Assembly (NCBI GenBank): GCA_027625915.1
Contig: JANTQA010000072.1
Span: forward strand, 62,001-126,000
From: Anaeramoeba flamelloides
Taxonomy: Eukaryota > Metamonada > Anaeramoebidae
Direction: 5' to 3'
DNA length: 64,000 nucleotides
A program made the position numbers and the translations under genes. The notes beneath the pieces were generated by a model. The model was not told the origin of the DNA, did not search any database, and saw only the letters and a program-made list of their open reading frames with translations. Position 1 is the first letter of the stretch. Every line of letters starts with the position of its first letter. Positions 16,459 through 28,432 of this stretch are shown here, piece by piece.

Positions 16459-19400
16459 CTAATTAATCGTGAAGAAAAACTATTTAAAGGAATTGAAATA
16501 AAATATTTCATTTAAAAATTGGAAATTGATAGTTAAAAAAATAATTCAAACAAAGTGCTAATCTAATTTTCCATAATTCAGAGTAATTAATTAAGACTTA
16601 ACACAAGCTAAAATCCGAGTATTTTCAATATTGGGGAAAATTATGATTTTATTTTGGTACATTCAAATTAAGACTTTTATAGAAATTCGTAACAAAGTAT
16701 ATCCTGAAAAGGGTAGATTTCATTTTTCTTTTCCTTTTTGCCCGAAATTCCAATATAACAAAAAAAAATTCTTTGAAACCTGATGCCAGATGTCTTAATA
16801 TACTGGGATGGGTTTTTATTGATATGGGTTGGGTAGAAAGAACTATCCAATCTGTTAAAGAGAGAATTTTGAAGTGACTAAATTTGAGACTTCCAATTCA
16901 AAGAGAGTGTCTTGAAGATACAGCCGTTAGAAGTATTTAAATCTTAATTTAGTTTTCTAAAAAAAAAAAAACAAAAAAGAGAAAAAGAGAGAGAGAAAGG
17001 GGAAAAAAAGAATAAAGAGGAGAGAAAAAAAAAGAGAATGAAGATTTGAAAAAAAAAAAGATGGTGTTGTTGTTTGAGAGGTGTCTGAAGTATTATGGGC
17101 TAGATGAATTGTCATCAGGGTTTATTAAGTGTTAAGCTCCTTTTTCCTAATGTCATTTTGAGTCATATTGTTTAAAAAGTATTCTATGGTATATCATAGA
17201 TATCTTTTGTGTTCATTTTCCTCAATAATTCATCTCTGTATTTCTTTTTACTCTGATATTATAATCAAAGTTTTTGATTTTTTTGAGTTGATTTTTCCAG
17301 TGCTTTCTGGTTCTCTCGTATTTGTTACAGTCCCAAATAAAGTGATCTATATCATCAATTTTTTTCCTACAACATTGGCATATCTTGGAGTTAACCCCAT
17401 TTTCCCATTAGTATGTATATCTATTCAGTTAATTACAGAAGACTTTTAATTTGAATAGTGTAGTTGATGATTTCCAGTTTAGGTAGGGCTGTTTTTCATT
17501 GAAGCCTTCTGGAAATTGGTTGATTTTGAGGTATATTCTCAATTTCCAGTTTTATTCGCACTTGGGGTGTCAACTTTGTCCTGTATTGATTTGATGTGGA
17601 TTTGGTGGATTTTTTTTTTGATTTTTTCTTTCTCCATGTTTTTCCAATCAATATCGCCGATTTCCTCCATTATTAGGTCTTCTGCTAGGTGATCCAATTT
17701 TAGGTATCTTAATTTCTTAATGAAATTATCTTTCCTTTTTAGGATCATGTGTAGAGTGGGGTCTGTTCTGGTTTACCATTTGAGGATGTACGTGGGTGTG
17801 CCTACTTATATTTTGATTATTTTTTTCAGTTTTTTTATTAATCCAAGTATCTATACCTTTGATCTCTGTTTGGGTTAGATTAAATATGTATAGTCCATAT
17901 AGTACTTGGGGTAATATTACTGCTTTAAAGAGTAATATACTGGGATAATGGTTTTTTTTAAAATAATTTGTTTTAATGAATATAAACATCTAAATTTGAT
18001 TAGAATATTGCGTAAATCAACTCTTGATTCACTATTTTGGTTCAACAACCCCCAAAAATCTTTTGCTAAAAATTAAAAAAAAGAAAAATATTTTATTATT
18101 TTTTAGTATCAAAAAATCAAAATAATTTAAAGATCAGTCAAAGGTGATGAATTTGCTTGCTTTTCTTGGGGAATTGGAACAATTATTGAAGAGAGAGCAA
18201 TTTGTTTTTTTGTAAAAAATTGAAATAAACTTGAATATTTTTTCTGAAAAAATATTCTACTCCTTTTTTTCTAAACCAAGTGGAATACACACTACCAAAA
18301 CAAAACAATTTTAAAAACAAAATGGAAAATAAACCATTCTTTCTATGAGTTGAGGAATTATATTTCACCATTTTGTTATTTTCTTCAATCAAAAAAAGAT
18401 AAAATCTAATCTAACTACTACTAAGCATTAAAGTTATAAATAGTGTTCTTTCTAGAGTATATTTGTAAATTTTTCAAACCAACTTGATAATAAAAAAGCC
18501 CAAAACTAAATTTCATTAAATAAAAATAAGTACCAAATCCACTATGTCTATTGAAGATTTAATTTTTTAAAGAAAATTTCACTTCAAAAAAAGAAATTAT
18601 ATACTATTTTTTCTCTCTATAACCTAAATATCCTTTTTATCCTTTAGAATTTGAAATTGTTAAGAAATTTTTCTCCAAAAAATTACCCCAAAAAAAAAAA
18701 ATAAATGTCTTCTTATGTTCCAAAAAATTATCCTAAAAAAAAAAATAACTACCTTCTCATGTTCAAAAAATTGTTGTATTTCAATATATTTCAATTTTCA
18801 GTAAAAATCTATTTTAGGTAAATCTATTATGATCAAAAAAAAAAAAAAAGAATTTCTGCACTTGTTTAACCAAGTTAAATTCAATTTTCTACAAGTAACT
18901 CTATATTCAATTCCATATTAATATGATTTTTATTTATGTTTCCAAGAATAAAGTAAAAATTGTTTCAGTATATTATCTTTGGTATTTATTTTTTTTTTCT
19001 TTATTAGTTTATTGATCAACAATTACCATTCAATTTTTAATATTCAAATAAGATCTAATATTATTTTTGGTGTTGATTAGTTGGAAATTAGAAAAAATAA
19101 AAAATACTGAAATTTTAGCAAAAGACATATCTTTATAGATAAACAATTCCTCAATTTATTTTTTTTGAGACAGATCTTTTAATTCTCAAAATATATACTT
19201 ATAATAAAAAAAAATTATTATTATTAATTAATTAATCTATCTATTATACCAATTAATTATTTTAGTCTTTCTGGGCATTGTAATGGCAAATATTGCATTG
19301 GTGTTCGTGTTGAAAATGTTAGTTGTGATATAGACAAGCCGCAAAATTGTTTGGAAGGCTTTTTTTGCAATTCCAAGAGTAAATGCCAAAAGATATATTC

Positions 19401-22041
19401 AGCGGGGGAAGAATGTACAAATGTTGACCCAGAGATGTGTAAATATTCCCTTTTTAAAAAAATAATATTTAAAATTATCCTCATGATTTTAAACACTATC
19501 CTGGATGAAAGCTTATAATTTGAAAATTGAATTTTTCAAAAGATCAATTTAATTTCCAAGTTGAATTTAAACTCAGCAATAAAAAACAAAATTTTTTGAA
19601 AAAAATTTTTCAAACAATTAAAAAATACTTGATCAAGATACTAATCCTTTAGGAAAAAAATTCATTTTTTTTTTTGAATAAAACTTTCAGATATTTTAAT
19701 ATTCCCAAGTTTGAGTTAATATCAGGAAGATACCAATCAACGATTCCATCTTAAACAATTTGTATTGGGGGTAGTCATTTGAATAACTTTTATTTTAAAC
19801 TCCGTTTCACTTATAGATAACCAGCCAAAAATGAAAAATTCGCGTTTTTTTAAGAATCAACCAACATACTATTAATTAGAACTAAGAGAAAAAATAAACT
19901 TCAGAGTAGAGTCGAGATTCATAAAAGAAATGTCCTAACCAAACAATAAATCCGAAAAAAAATCAAATGTGAAAAAAAATTTTGGGCTCCTTTCATTGAA
20001 AAGTTGATGAAAAATTTTCCAATTATATCGAAAATTAAAATTTTTAACAAGAATATTTTGGAATAGTCAATATATTAATTTTAAAAGAAATTACATAGTC
20101 TCAATTTTCTTTATGATTATTTGGAGTTTTTCGAACGTTTTTATTTTTTTTTTAATAAAGTATTAGATCTTTGATTTAATAGTCTGTACATTTACAACAA
20201 GTTTGTACCATATTCAAGGGGTAGATTGGAATCTAAAAAGGATATTGTGAAATTGCACTTCTTTTGATTGAGACAAAATTCAAATAATAAAAAATATTTA
20301 ATAGGATCTCAATTATGAAAAAAATCAAATCACAAAAAAGAAAATTCAAAGGATTTAAAGAAGAATTCAAAAAAAAAAAAAATTAATAATAATAATAAAG
20401 GATTTCAGAAATAAAAAAAAATCAAATAAATAAAAAGAAAAAAATTCAAAGTATGTCAACGAGAAAAACCAAAAAAAAAGAAAAAATTTTACAATTACAA
20501 AAAAAAATCCATAAAAAGATTCTCAATTAAAAAAATCAAATTTTAAAAAAATTCATATAATCTTCAATTACAAAAATTTTAGAATTAACAAAAAAAAGCA
20601 TACACAGTATTCCTAATTTCAAAAACGACCAAAGAAAAACAGTTTCACAGAGAATCTCAAAAACTAAAATTCAATTAACAAAAAAAATTGCAAAGGATTA
20701 TTCAATGATAAAAAATTTAATATAACAAAAAAAATTCAATAAATATATCCCACAAGATTAAAAAAATAAATTTTAAAAAAACAAGTTTAAAAGCATACTA
20801 ATTCCGATCAAAAATCAAAAATTCAAAAAAAAGAAAAATTAATTTTTTCTTTTTTTATATTTCCAAAGGGTTAAATTTCTTCAATTAGAAACGAATTGTT
20901 TTCTTTTATTATAAAATCAATTTAATTGGATTTAATCTAATTTGTAGTTATTTTATAACCCTATATATTTGACAGAGTTAGGATTATGTAACATTCTAGA
21001 TATATAAAAATAACTCATTTCTGAAAAATTTAAAAAATGAAAAAAAAATCTTTTGAGATCTCAAAAAGAGCACGAAAGAGCGATATTTTGGAAACTAACA
21101 TGCAGTTATATTCAAAATTATAATTCAAAACTTTATAAATTGGAAATTGAGAAACACTCTTTGGCGCCTTTTTTCTAAAAATGACCGAGTTTTCCATTGT
21201 TGGCTTTTGGAGATCGATCATGAACATCACATGATGATTGGATTTTAATTAGTATTTGTCACTCTCATTAAAAATTACTAAATTTTATTTTTCCATTTCA
21301 AAAAATTATTTTTCACCTTAATGGCTTGTCCCTTAATTAATAACAATTCCAATTTTTCTTTTGTAAATCTAATCTGATGGAAAAAAAAAATAAAAAACAA
21401 ATAATAAAATAGCTGATTATCTTTTTGCATGCGAACCTGGGTATATATGTGATTATAATGGGACTGAGACGTGTGTTAGACCATATTCGGTTTCAAAGGG
21501 CGACACGTGTGGATCTTCTTATGTTTGTAAACGTCCATATTCTTGTTATAAATGGAAGTGTTCTACGACAACAGAAGAGTGTTATAATAGCACCCTTTTA
21601 TGCCCTGAATCTTCGTGGTGTAATGTTACAGGATCGGATTCTTCAGAATGTGCTTTTTGGGGTAATACCGACGTCCAGGATATTGATGACGAGTTCATCG
21701 ATTGTATGATTGAAAACGAGTGTCCCTTTGGCGTGCCTCCAGTTGAAAACTCCTGTGGTTATGAAAATTGTTTTGATATATGGCAGGAAAGAGAGTGCTT
21801 GTATTATGAAAGTTATAGCGATTATAAGTTGTTATATAGGGTATTTAATTGTGATCCAACACCTCCCCCAGATCCTTCATTTAGCGAAAATGATTCCGAA
21901 TGGGAATTAACCTTTGCAATAATTGGGCCTTGTGTTTTTGTATTTATTGTTTCAATACTTGGATTTTTTTTATATCGAAACCGATCAACAAGAAATGTAT
22001 GGGAAAAGGATCTTTCAGAAGAAGATAATGAACTTCTTTAA
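14273..22041 (+). CDS. Gene B: one-module Dickkopf-N-like cysteine-rich type I membrane protein
   Basis: Four exons give 1,104 bp, 367 residues: 14273-14313, 14423-14683, 19266-19438 and 21413-22041. Introns of 109, 4,582 and 1,974 bp all start GTAA and end AG, with phases 2, 2 and 1. The start is inferred: MFSSQVSTIVCFM splices in frame onto ILCTFIKCDF, giving a hydrophobic signal peptide. The ectodomain follows one module of gene A closely (PNLWCNQENLCQRDNIGLEC, then CGSSYVC, then a Cys-rich end). A membrane span (about residues 320-343, IIGPCVFVFIVSILGFFLY) and a 20-residue tail ending EEDNELL follow; EDNELL fits an acidic dileucine sorting signal. The role is probably an endocytosed or lysosomal surface protein, which is inference; the ligand is unknown. 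The last three exons are certain in frame and cysteine spacing; the first is the least certain. Confidence 0.85.
15091..15528. mobile_element. Tc1/mariner-type MITE, copy A, in intron 2 of gene B
   Basis: The ends are CTGTTGTGGAAAAAAAGTG and its inverted form, flanked by TA on each side, as expected for Tc1/mariner targets. The left arm (about 15093-15280) matches the right arm of the element at 35913-36866 almost base for base, and the right arm matches that element's left arm. Copy A is therefore an internally shortened relative in the opposite orientation. There is no coding capacity. Confidence 0.85.
16424..16455. repeat. TA microsatellite
   Basis: About 16 TA units inside intron 2 of gene B. 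Confidence 0.9.
17230..17995 (-). mobile_element. LINE fragment in intron 2 of gene B (antisense to the gene)
   Basis: Read on the minus strand, 17850-17960 gives LFKAVILPQVLYGLYIFNLT followed by QTEIKGIDTWINKK, the conserved end of a LINE reverse transcriptase. The frame 17539-17748 continues it (ILKRKDNFIKKLRYLKLDHL), with a frameshift between the two near 17740. Further downstream (17330-17400) the zinc-binding motif CQCC...DHFIWDC is seen before a stop near 17230. This is a truncated, inactive copy. It is a different LINE sequence from the one at 9.7-11.0 kb. How far it extends below 17230 is unclear; 16790-17150 is less AT-rich and may be its 3' part. Confidence 0.85.
19805..20160 (+). 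repeat. Dispersed repeat copy 1 (in intron 3 of gene B)
   Basis: This segment aligns in the same orientation with about 61261-61620. Shared words include AAATGAAAAATTC, AATAAACTTC, GAATTTTAAAAGAAATTA-like sequence and TTTGGAGTTT in the same order and spacing. It is diverged, with many indels. Its function and class are unknown, and no termini could be defined. Confidence 0.6.
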
Positions 22042-23549
22042 ATAAATTTTACATCATAAAAATAATTGTTATTCTATTATTTTATGTTAATTGAGTTATA
22101 TTAATAAAATTTTTACATTAAAAAAATCTTTTTTTTTTTCTTTTTCAATTAAAATATTTCAGAAAGTATAAATTCAATTTTTTAATTTGATTTATATTAT
22201 ATTTTTTATTAATGAAAATTATAAAATTAAATAATAGATATTCTAAACTATTGAAATGAATCATAAACCTATTTAAATATCTTATTTAATTTCCTTTTGA
22301 TATTCTCAGCTACAATTTTCATTGTGAATTGTCTAATTTAAAATGTTTAAGGTTTAATTTCTTTATGAAGTGCAGTGTCCGTGAATACATATTCCGATTT
22401 TCGAACTGAAAAATAATAAAAAAAGATATTTATAAACTTTCGTTTAGTTACTTTTAATAATGAAAAAAGAAACTATTGTAGGTGCAGCAATATCATTAGA
22501 ACACTTTGAAAAAGAAATAAGTGATATGTTATTTAAAAATATGTTGATGTTCTCAAGTTCTAAACTTGCAAAAAAAAATAAATGAAAAAAATTAAAAAGA
22601 TTTTTTTACTAATATTAGCAATTACAAAGAAAATCATATTTGTAAAAAAAAAAAAAGTTAGGTGGAGAATTTGATTTTTAACAAAAAAAATAGACATTCT
22701 ATGTTGAAGATATTTAAGTAAAGCCCTTGTAGTGTTATTTTAGATTGGTTTATATAAGATTTAGTTATTACTTTTTAAATATATATGTGTGTGTGTAAGT
22801 GTGTGTATCTGTATATATGAAAAAGTTGTTTAATACAATATTTTTTAGAGTTTCTTAAAATATATTTATAATCATTATTAAATTCTAAATTCAACGGACG
22901 TGTCTAAAATTCTTTTGTAGAATTTCTAGATGTTTATTTTTCCGTGTAATAAATCTTTTAAAAAAATAATTTATCTGATTTCTTGATAATATTTGAATTT
23001 ATTTGGTTATTTTTTCTTCATTGGTTAAATTGTATTCTTTCTTTTTTTTTATTTTTTTTTATTAGTAATTAATAAAATAATCAATATTGTTGAGTTTTTA
23101 TTAAAAGATAAGAGTTTGGTAAAATATCCAGATATTTCTTTTACTTTTTAATAAATAAAAAGCAATCTGTATTTTTAGGAATTATTAAAGTAATTGGATA
23201 TATTTTAATTTGTTTTTTCAGAAAATATTTCGTGCTTTTGAACACATAAATATTACAAAATATATTTTGTATTTAAAAAATTAAAAAAAATCACTTCCAT
23301 AGTTCATCCATCTTTAAAATTTCTTGTTTAGAGAATTTTGATTGATTTTTCAGTTCATATTACTGTATATTTTTTACCATCAAAAAAGCATTTTGTCATC
23401 TTTATTTATTTTTCAATATATTCAAAACAAATTATAATATTTGGAAATCCTGGAGTTATAAAAATTCAATATCAATTATAAAAAGAGGTATTATCCTAAA
23501 TCACATTTTTAAAATATTTTTATAATTTAATATTTAATAAATATTCCAA
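22042..23549. other. Gene-free stretch downstream of gene B
   Basis: AATAAA begins right after the gene B stop codon and may serve as its polyadenylation signal. Short frames at 22460-22584 (+, about 41 codons, METhionine start followed by KKETIVGAAISLEHFEKEIS) and 22310-22400 (-) are slightly less AT-biased than the surroundings but match nothing I know. Confidence 0.4.
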
Positions 23550-25138
23550 CACAGGTAGGACAATTTTTTAAACGGGAAAACGAAAAAAAAACCGCGAATT
23601 CCACGCGTTGCGACCTCGTAGAATGAAGAGTTTTTTTTCGAAAATTCGTGTTTAATTTTGAGATTTCTTTATTTCTCTTAATACGTCTCAAAATAATTTT
23701 AATTATTGGAACTGAAAATAAAGAAATAAAATATCAAATTAAAATAATGTAAAAGAATAATTTATTTTATTTATTTAATTTGGCCTGTGACCAAAAATTT
23801 AATTAATTCTAATATTTACAAATAAAAATTATTTTGTTATACTCAAATACTTTTCGAAAAAAAAAATTTTTGATCGATCATAAAAAAACAATAGTAAAAA
23901 TAAAAAAAAATAATACTCGTTATTGAAAGTAAATTTCTCAAAAAGTTTGGTTTAAATCAGCGGCATGGATTGTGGAATAATATTTTCTCTTTTTTGGTTG
24001 ATCATTTTCCCATATTATGTTGGAGTAAATAATCAATAAGATAGAATTAGTGGATTTACTAAATAAGTAATATTTTAATTCGAAAAAGTAAAATTAAAAT
24101 ATAAAAGGATTTAATACCTCTGTTACAACAAAATTTGAATTTGTGTTTACATCGAAACAAAAAATATTTTTTCAAAAAACCTCAAAAGCAGTGTTTTGGT
24201 TAAAAAAGCAACAATTTTTTTTTTTTGAAAAAATTTTTCTAATAAGTAAAGAATAAAAAATGAAAAATTTTTTTGAACAAAAAGACAATATTGCTCACTT
24301 CACAAATAACTGTTAAGAAATAAAGACTGGTGAGAATGGGTTGAGTAGAAAAAAAATTATTTTTTAATTCAAAATCCATCTCCAAAAAATTAGGAATTTA
24401 ATTGTCTTGGTCAAAAAATAAAATATGATTTCAGGTGTTGAAAAAAATTACTGATCACATTTTACAAGTTAGAAATTCCCTTAAAAAAATTTTTTTAAGG
24501 GAATATTTTTCCTTTTTTAAAAAAAAATTTTTGTGATCAATAAAAATTATAAAGTACAGAAAAAAGTTTTAGGATAGTATAAAGGGTTTCAGCAAAGAAA
24601 ATTAATACGATTGGAAAAAACTTTGAAAAAAGAAATTTTGTTGATACTTTTTTTTTTTATAATTGTTAATAAGTTATAGTTTTTGTATTTTTTCAATTTA
24701 TACTTCATAAATACCTTATAAGAATTCTAATGATAAATCATTTTTTTCATATTTTGTCTTAAGTTTGAAACTTTTAATTTTTACTTTATGAATTAAGAAA
24801 ATTATTATATTTAAATTTCAATTGGTCAGTGTTTCATCGAATATAAGGGTATGTTTTCCAATACAAAAAATGTGATCTGATCTAACTTGGAATTGGTAAA
24901 AAAGTGAAAATTGCCCTTCTTTTCTTCACTCTAAATACAGTTTTTTTTCAAAGCGTTTAAAGTGTTTAAAAATTTTAAAAGTTTTAAACGGAAAAACGCT
25001 TTAACTATTTTTGGCGTTTAAAAAATCCCCAATAAAACGCTTTTTACGCGTTTTACACGAAAAAACTCCTAAACAAACGGAAAAACGCGAATTTTCGTTG
25101 AATTTAACTCATTTAAACGCTATTACGTCCTACCTGTG
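23550..25138. mobile_element. Non-autonomous inverted-repeat element, about 1.6 kb, CACAGGTAGGAC ends
   Basis: Both ends carry CACAGGTAGGAC in inverted orientation (23550-23561 and 25127-25138). Subterminal regions on both sides are unusually rich in CG (AAACGG, CGCG, GCGTTTT words) compared with the rest of the window. No coding region is present. Near 24476-24508 there is a perfect hairpin (ATTCCCTTAAAAAAA and its complement). The superfamily is not clear, and I could not identify a target duplication. Confidence 0.65.
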
Positions 25139-27052
25139 AACAAATTGAAAATTATTTTGAATTCAAAAAATTATTATTGGATCAACACATATATCTTGAA
25201 AAAACAATTAATTGTGTTAAATAGCCTAAAAACAAAAAAATTGTTTCAATTATTAAGGGATCAGTCTTCTACAACGACAAGGCAAAATTAACCAATATGT
25301 TATTGATTGTATTCTTGACTTACAAATTTTGTATATGCCAAGTGTCAAAAAATTCTGATCGACTAAGAAAGCCATAAAAGAAAATTAGTTTAGTGTGATC
25401 AATTTTTTTTTTTCATTTTTTCTGAGAAAATAAAATATTAAATTCATTTTATTTCTCAAATTATAACAATTTTTACCCCATTTATTACAATTTTATTCAT
25501 TACTAGAAAACAATAGGTCTTTGTTACCAGTAATAGTAATATAAAGATTTTTTTTTTTTTTAGATAAAACTTTTGGTTCACCAAAAAATTGATATATTTA
25601 ATGGATTAAAAATTAATTGTAAGATTTAACAAGGATAGTTAAAATCATTAATTTTTTAAAGTCAATTAAAAATTTTAGCTGGAAATTTTGTTTTTGTTTT
25701 AAGATGTAATTCGATTTTTCAAAATAAAATTTTCTTGAAGATATTTGGGAATTAAGAAATTTCATTCTAAAAAATCAAAATGATTTTCTTAATTGCAAAA
25801 ACTAACTTAATTGTTCTTAAATTTCCCTATAAATAAGACCAAACAATTTGTTTAAGAAACAATTTGTAAAAAAATTTTTGGGCTATTATTTTTCATTTTT
25901 TGAAAATCAGAATACAATTTTTTTAAAACATTAAAGAAAAAAATGTTTTTTGGAAATATAGATCTCGATTTAATTGATAACTTGTAGTCAGGCTTTTATC
26001 AATATTCTTTTATTGAATCACCTATATCTGATTAGTTTTATTGGTTAAGATTTGAATTGAAATATTAATCAAAGAAAAGGTAACCAAATAAAAAATTTGC
26101 TTACGAAATCAATTCTTTCCAAGATAAAAAGATTGATGTGTCTCCCGATTTTCAAGAATTAACTCAATTCTTAAAAAAAATAATAGGTTACTTATTTTTT
26201 TTTTATATTGGAAACTTGCAAATTTTGGATTTCAAAAAAGAAACTCAAATTAATAAATTGTTTAAATGGGGTTAACTCATCCATTTCATAAGTCGAAATA
26301 AAAATTACAAAAAAAATTTTTTTCAAGATCTTGACAAGATTTCATATTATTTTCAAAAATAACTACATTAAAAAAGATAATTTTTATATTATTTTGATTT
26401 CTTTGGTAGATTGCTGGAAGCTTTGAAAAAAAGGGTATTAATCTATTTCGGAACAATAATCTATTGACAGTATATTACTGTATTGATTATTACCAGTAAT
26501 AAAAAAATCCCCATGATACTGTAAACCCCTAATGTATACTAAATTTTCACTTCTATTCAGTTAAAAAATTATATTATCTCAATTCAATTTTAAAAACATT
26601 AGTTTAAATTCAAAATATTTCACTATACACAAAATATAATTATTGATCTTTTGAATGTTTAGTGAACTTTTTAAAATCTCATATTATTTTTTTGGCATCA
26701 CTTCCAGTGCCCCATATACTTTTTGAGTAAACTCCAATTAGAGTTAGAGTATAACATCTGAATTTAAATATTTTACTTTTTTACTAATTTTCATTGGGAT
26801 CAGAAAAAGTTATTATTTATTTTGGCTCTATTCTATCACTCTGTTTTTATTATTTACTGTTTATTTTCAAAAATAATTGAATTTATTTTTTTTTCTGAAG
26901 AAGATATAAATATGTAGAAATAGAATCTTGATCCAGGAATAAAATATAAATCATTTATAAGGTTTCTTAAAGTTTTTTTGGTCAATTCAACTTCAAATTC
27001 TATTCCCATGATAAATGTGTAGGATTGAAAAAAAAATTATTATTATATGTCC
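25139..27052. other. Gene-free stretch
   Basis: At about 25250 the sequence TTAAGGGATCAGTC resembles the termini of the TTAA elements at 2565 and 27053, but no partner end was found. Everything else is AT-rich without features. Confidence 0.4.
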
Positions 27053-27282
27053 TTAAGGGAGTAGCTACACCATAAGACATGATAAAAATTTGAGAGAGAT
27101 GAGATAAGAACATTTTATTTTAGTGGCGTGTGATCGTTGATTCTCTAAAAATTTTTTTAAAAAAAATTATTTGATATTTTTTTTTTTAGTAATGTTCAAC
27201 AATAAAAAAAAAAAGAGATTATATTGATAAAATAGTTTAGTTTTTTTTTTTATTATTATTTTTTTTATTAAAATAAACTTAA

Positions 27283-27800
27283 TTCGATTAATTTGGACAC
27301 AGTTTAAACAGTTGGAAAAATAGCAAAAACATGATTTACATCAATTTGGAAATTAATTTTAATTCAACAAACTATATCATTTTTTTGTGTTTTTTGTTTT
27401 TGTTTTCATTTTATTTTTTTCAGTTACTTAATCGGTTTAGTTAGATCTGAAATTTTTTTATAGATGGTTGATAGATGGTTACAGTTGAGTTTCTTCAAGT
27501 GATAAATCCACATACAACCGGTGCATGGTATCTTATCATTTGATCGATCAACCATTGTTGGTGTAATTTTAACAAATCTACCAATATATTTTTTTATTCA
27601 AACTCTTTCTATTATTTTGGACACACTTGTTTTGATTTTTTGTTTTATATTCTTTTCTTATATTTGGATGAAAACGATTACTTAAAAAACCATTAATACT
27701 ATGTTACTTAAATCTAGTTTTTATATTAGGTTTGGGAGAATATAGTAAATTGAGTTTTTGTTTCACTATTTTTGATTTTAGATGTGTCCAAATTTTGGGA
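27283..27800 (+). mobile_element. Decayed DNA element with TTTGGACACA ends, nested
   Basis: The left end is AATTTGGACACAGTTTAAAC and the right end, inverted, AATTTGGACACATCT. The segment 27530-27600 reads FDRSTIVGVILTNLPI in one frame and is conserved at 53800-53850 on the opposite strand as FDRSTIVGEISTNLPI. The conservation of the peptide suggests a fossil coding segment, possibly the helix-turn-helix part of a transposase; that assignment is inference. Confidence 0.45.
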
Positions 27801-28164
27801 ATGGAGGTTTAGTTTTTTTTTTCTGGGAGAAGATAATTTCAGATTCTTTGAATAAAACTTGTATCTATTTTGTGGTTTAAACTTTGATAACATATAATCA
27901 TATTCACTTCTCCAATTCCACTAAACCCAACGATTTAAAATCCTAACAAGTAATAATTCTACTTAATTATTCTAATTTTGGAATTCTTCTAGCTATTTAA
28001 GTCCCATTTATGTTTCCTTTTATATTCTCTCAATTGTAATATTTTTGTTCTTTTTAAACAAAATCCATTAATCCTAAATGCCACTAATAAAAAATATTTC
28101 TAATTTCTTTATGTTGTCAGGATTAAAAAAATCTCAAAAATGATGAAAAAATAAAAAATGAAAA

Positions 28165-28275
28165 AATTAAATGCCACAATAGAATGTTGAGAGAAGAATA
28201 AAAGATAAGTCATTCAACATTCAAAACACTATTTTAAGCAATTCAACTCAACATTCTATTGTGGCAATTTCTTTG
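28165..28275. repeat. Short inverted repeat (hairpin) inside the TTAA element
   Basis: TGCCACAATAGAATGTTGA at 28172-28190 and its exact complement at about 28248-28266 form a 19-bp stem with a loop of under 60 bases. Confidence 0.75.
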
Positions 28276-28432
28276 AGACTTTGAAAAAAAAAATTCAAAA
28301 ATCTAATGAATGAAGTACTTTAAATAATAAAAACGAATGAGGTACAACCAGAGTAAAAAAATGTTATTTTCTGATCCTCTTCAGAATTGCACAAAAGTGA
28401 AAAATTTTTCTTTACCGTGGCTACTCCCTTAA

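Larger units (their letters stand above)
27053..28432. mobile_element. TTAA-flanked inverted-repeat element, about 1.4 kb, with nested insertions
   Basis: The ends are TTAAGGGAGTAGCTAC (27053) and, inverted, TTAAGGGAGTAGCCAC (28432). They resemble the ends of the element at 2565-3513. It contains at least two further inverted-repeat units: 27283-27800 (GGACACA ends) and 28165-28275 (TGCCACAATAGAATGTTGA and its complement). No intact coding region is present. A sequence related to its right end recurs at about 29265-29340. Confidence 0.7.

Noticed and set aside
17168-17449. 93-codon plus-strand frame
   Set aside because: It is antisense to the zinc-binding region of the LINE fragment.
22310-22584. 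Two short frames downstream of gene B that first suggested a small split ribosomal protein gene
   Set aside because: Comparison from memory with eL29 and eL38 gave no match, and no consistent splice pair joins them.
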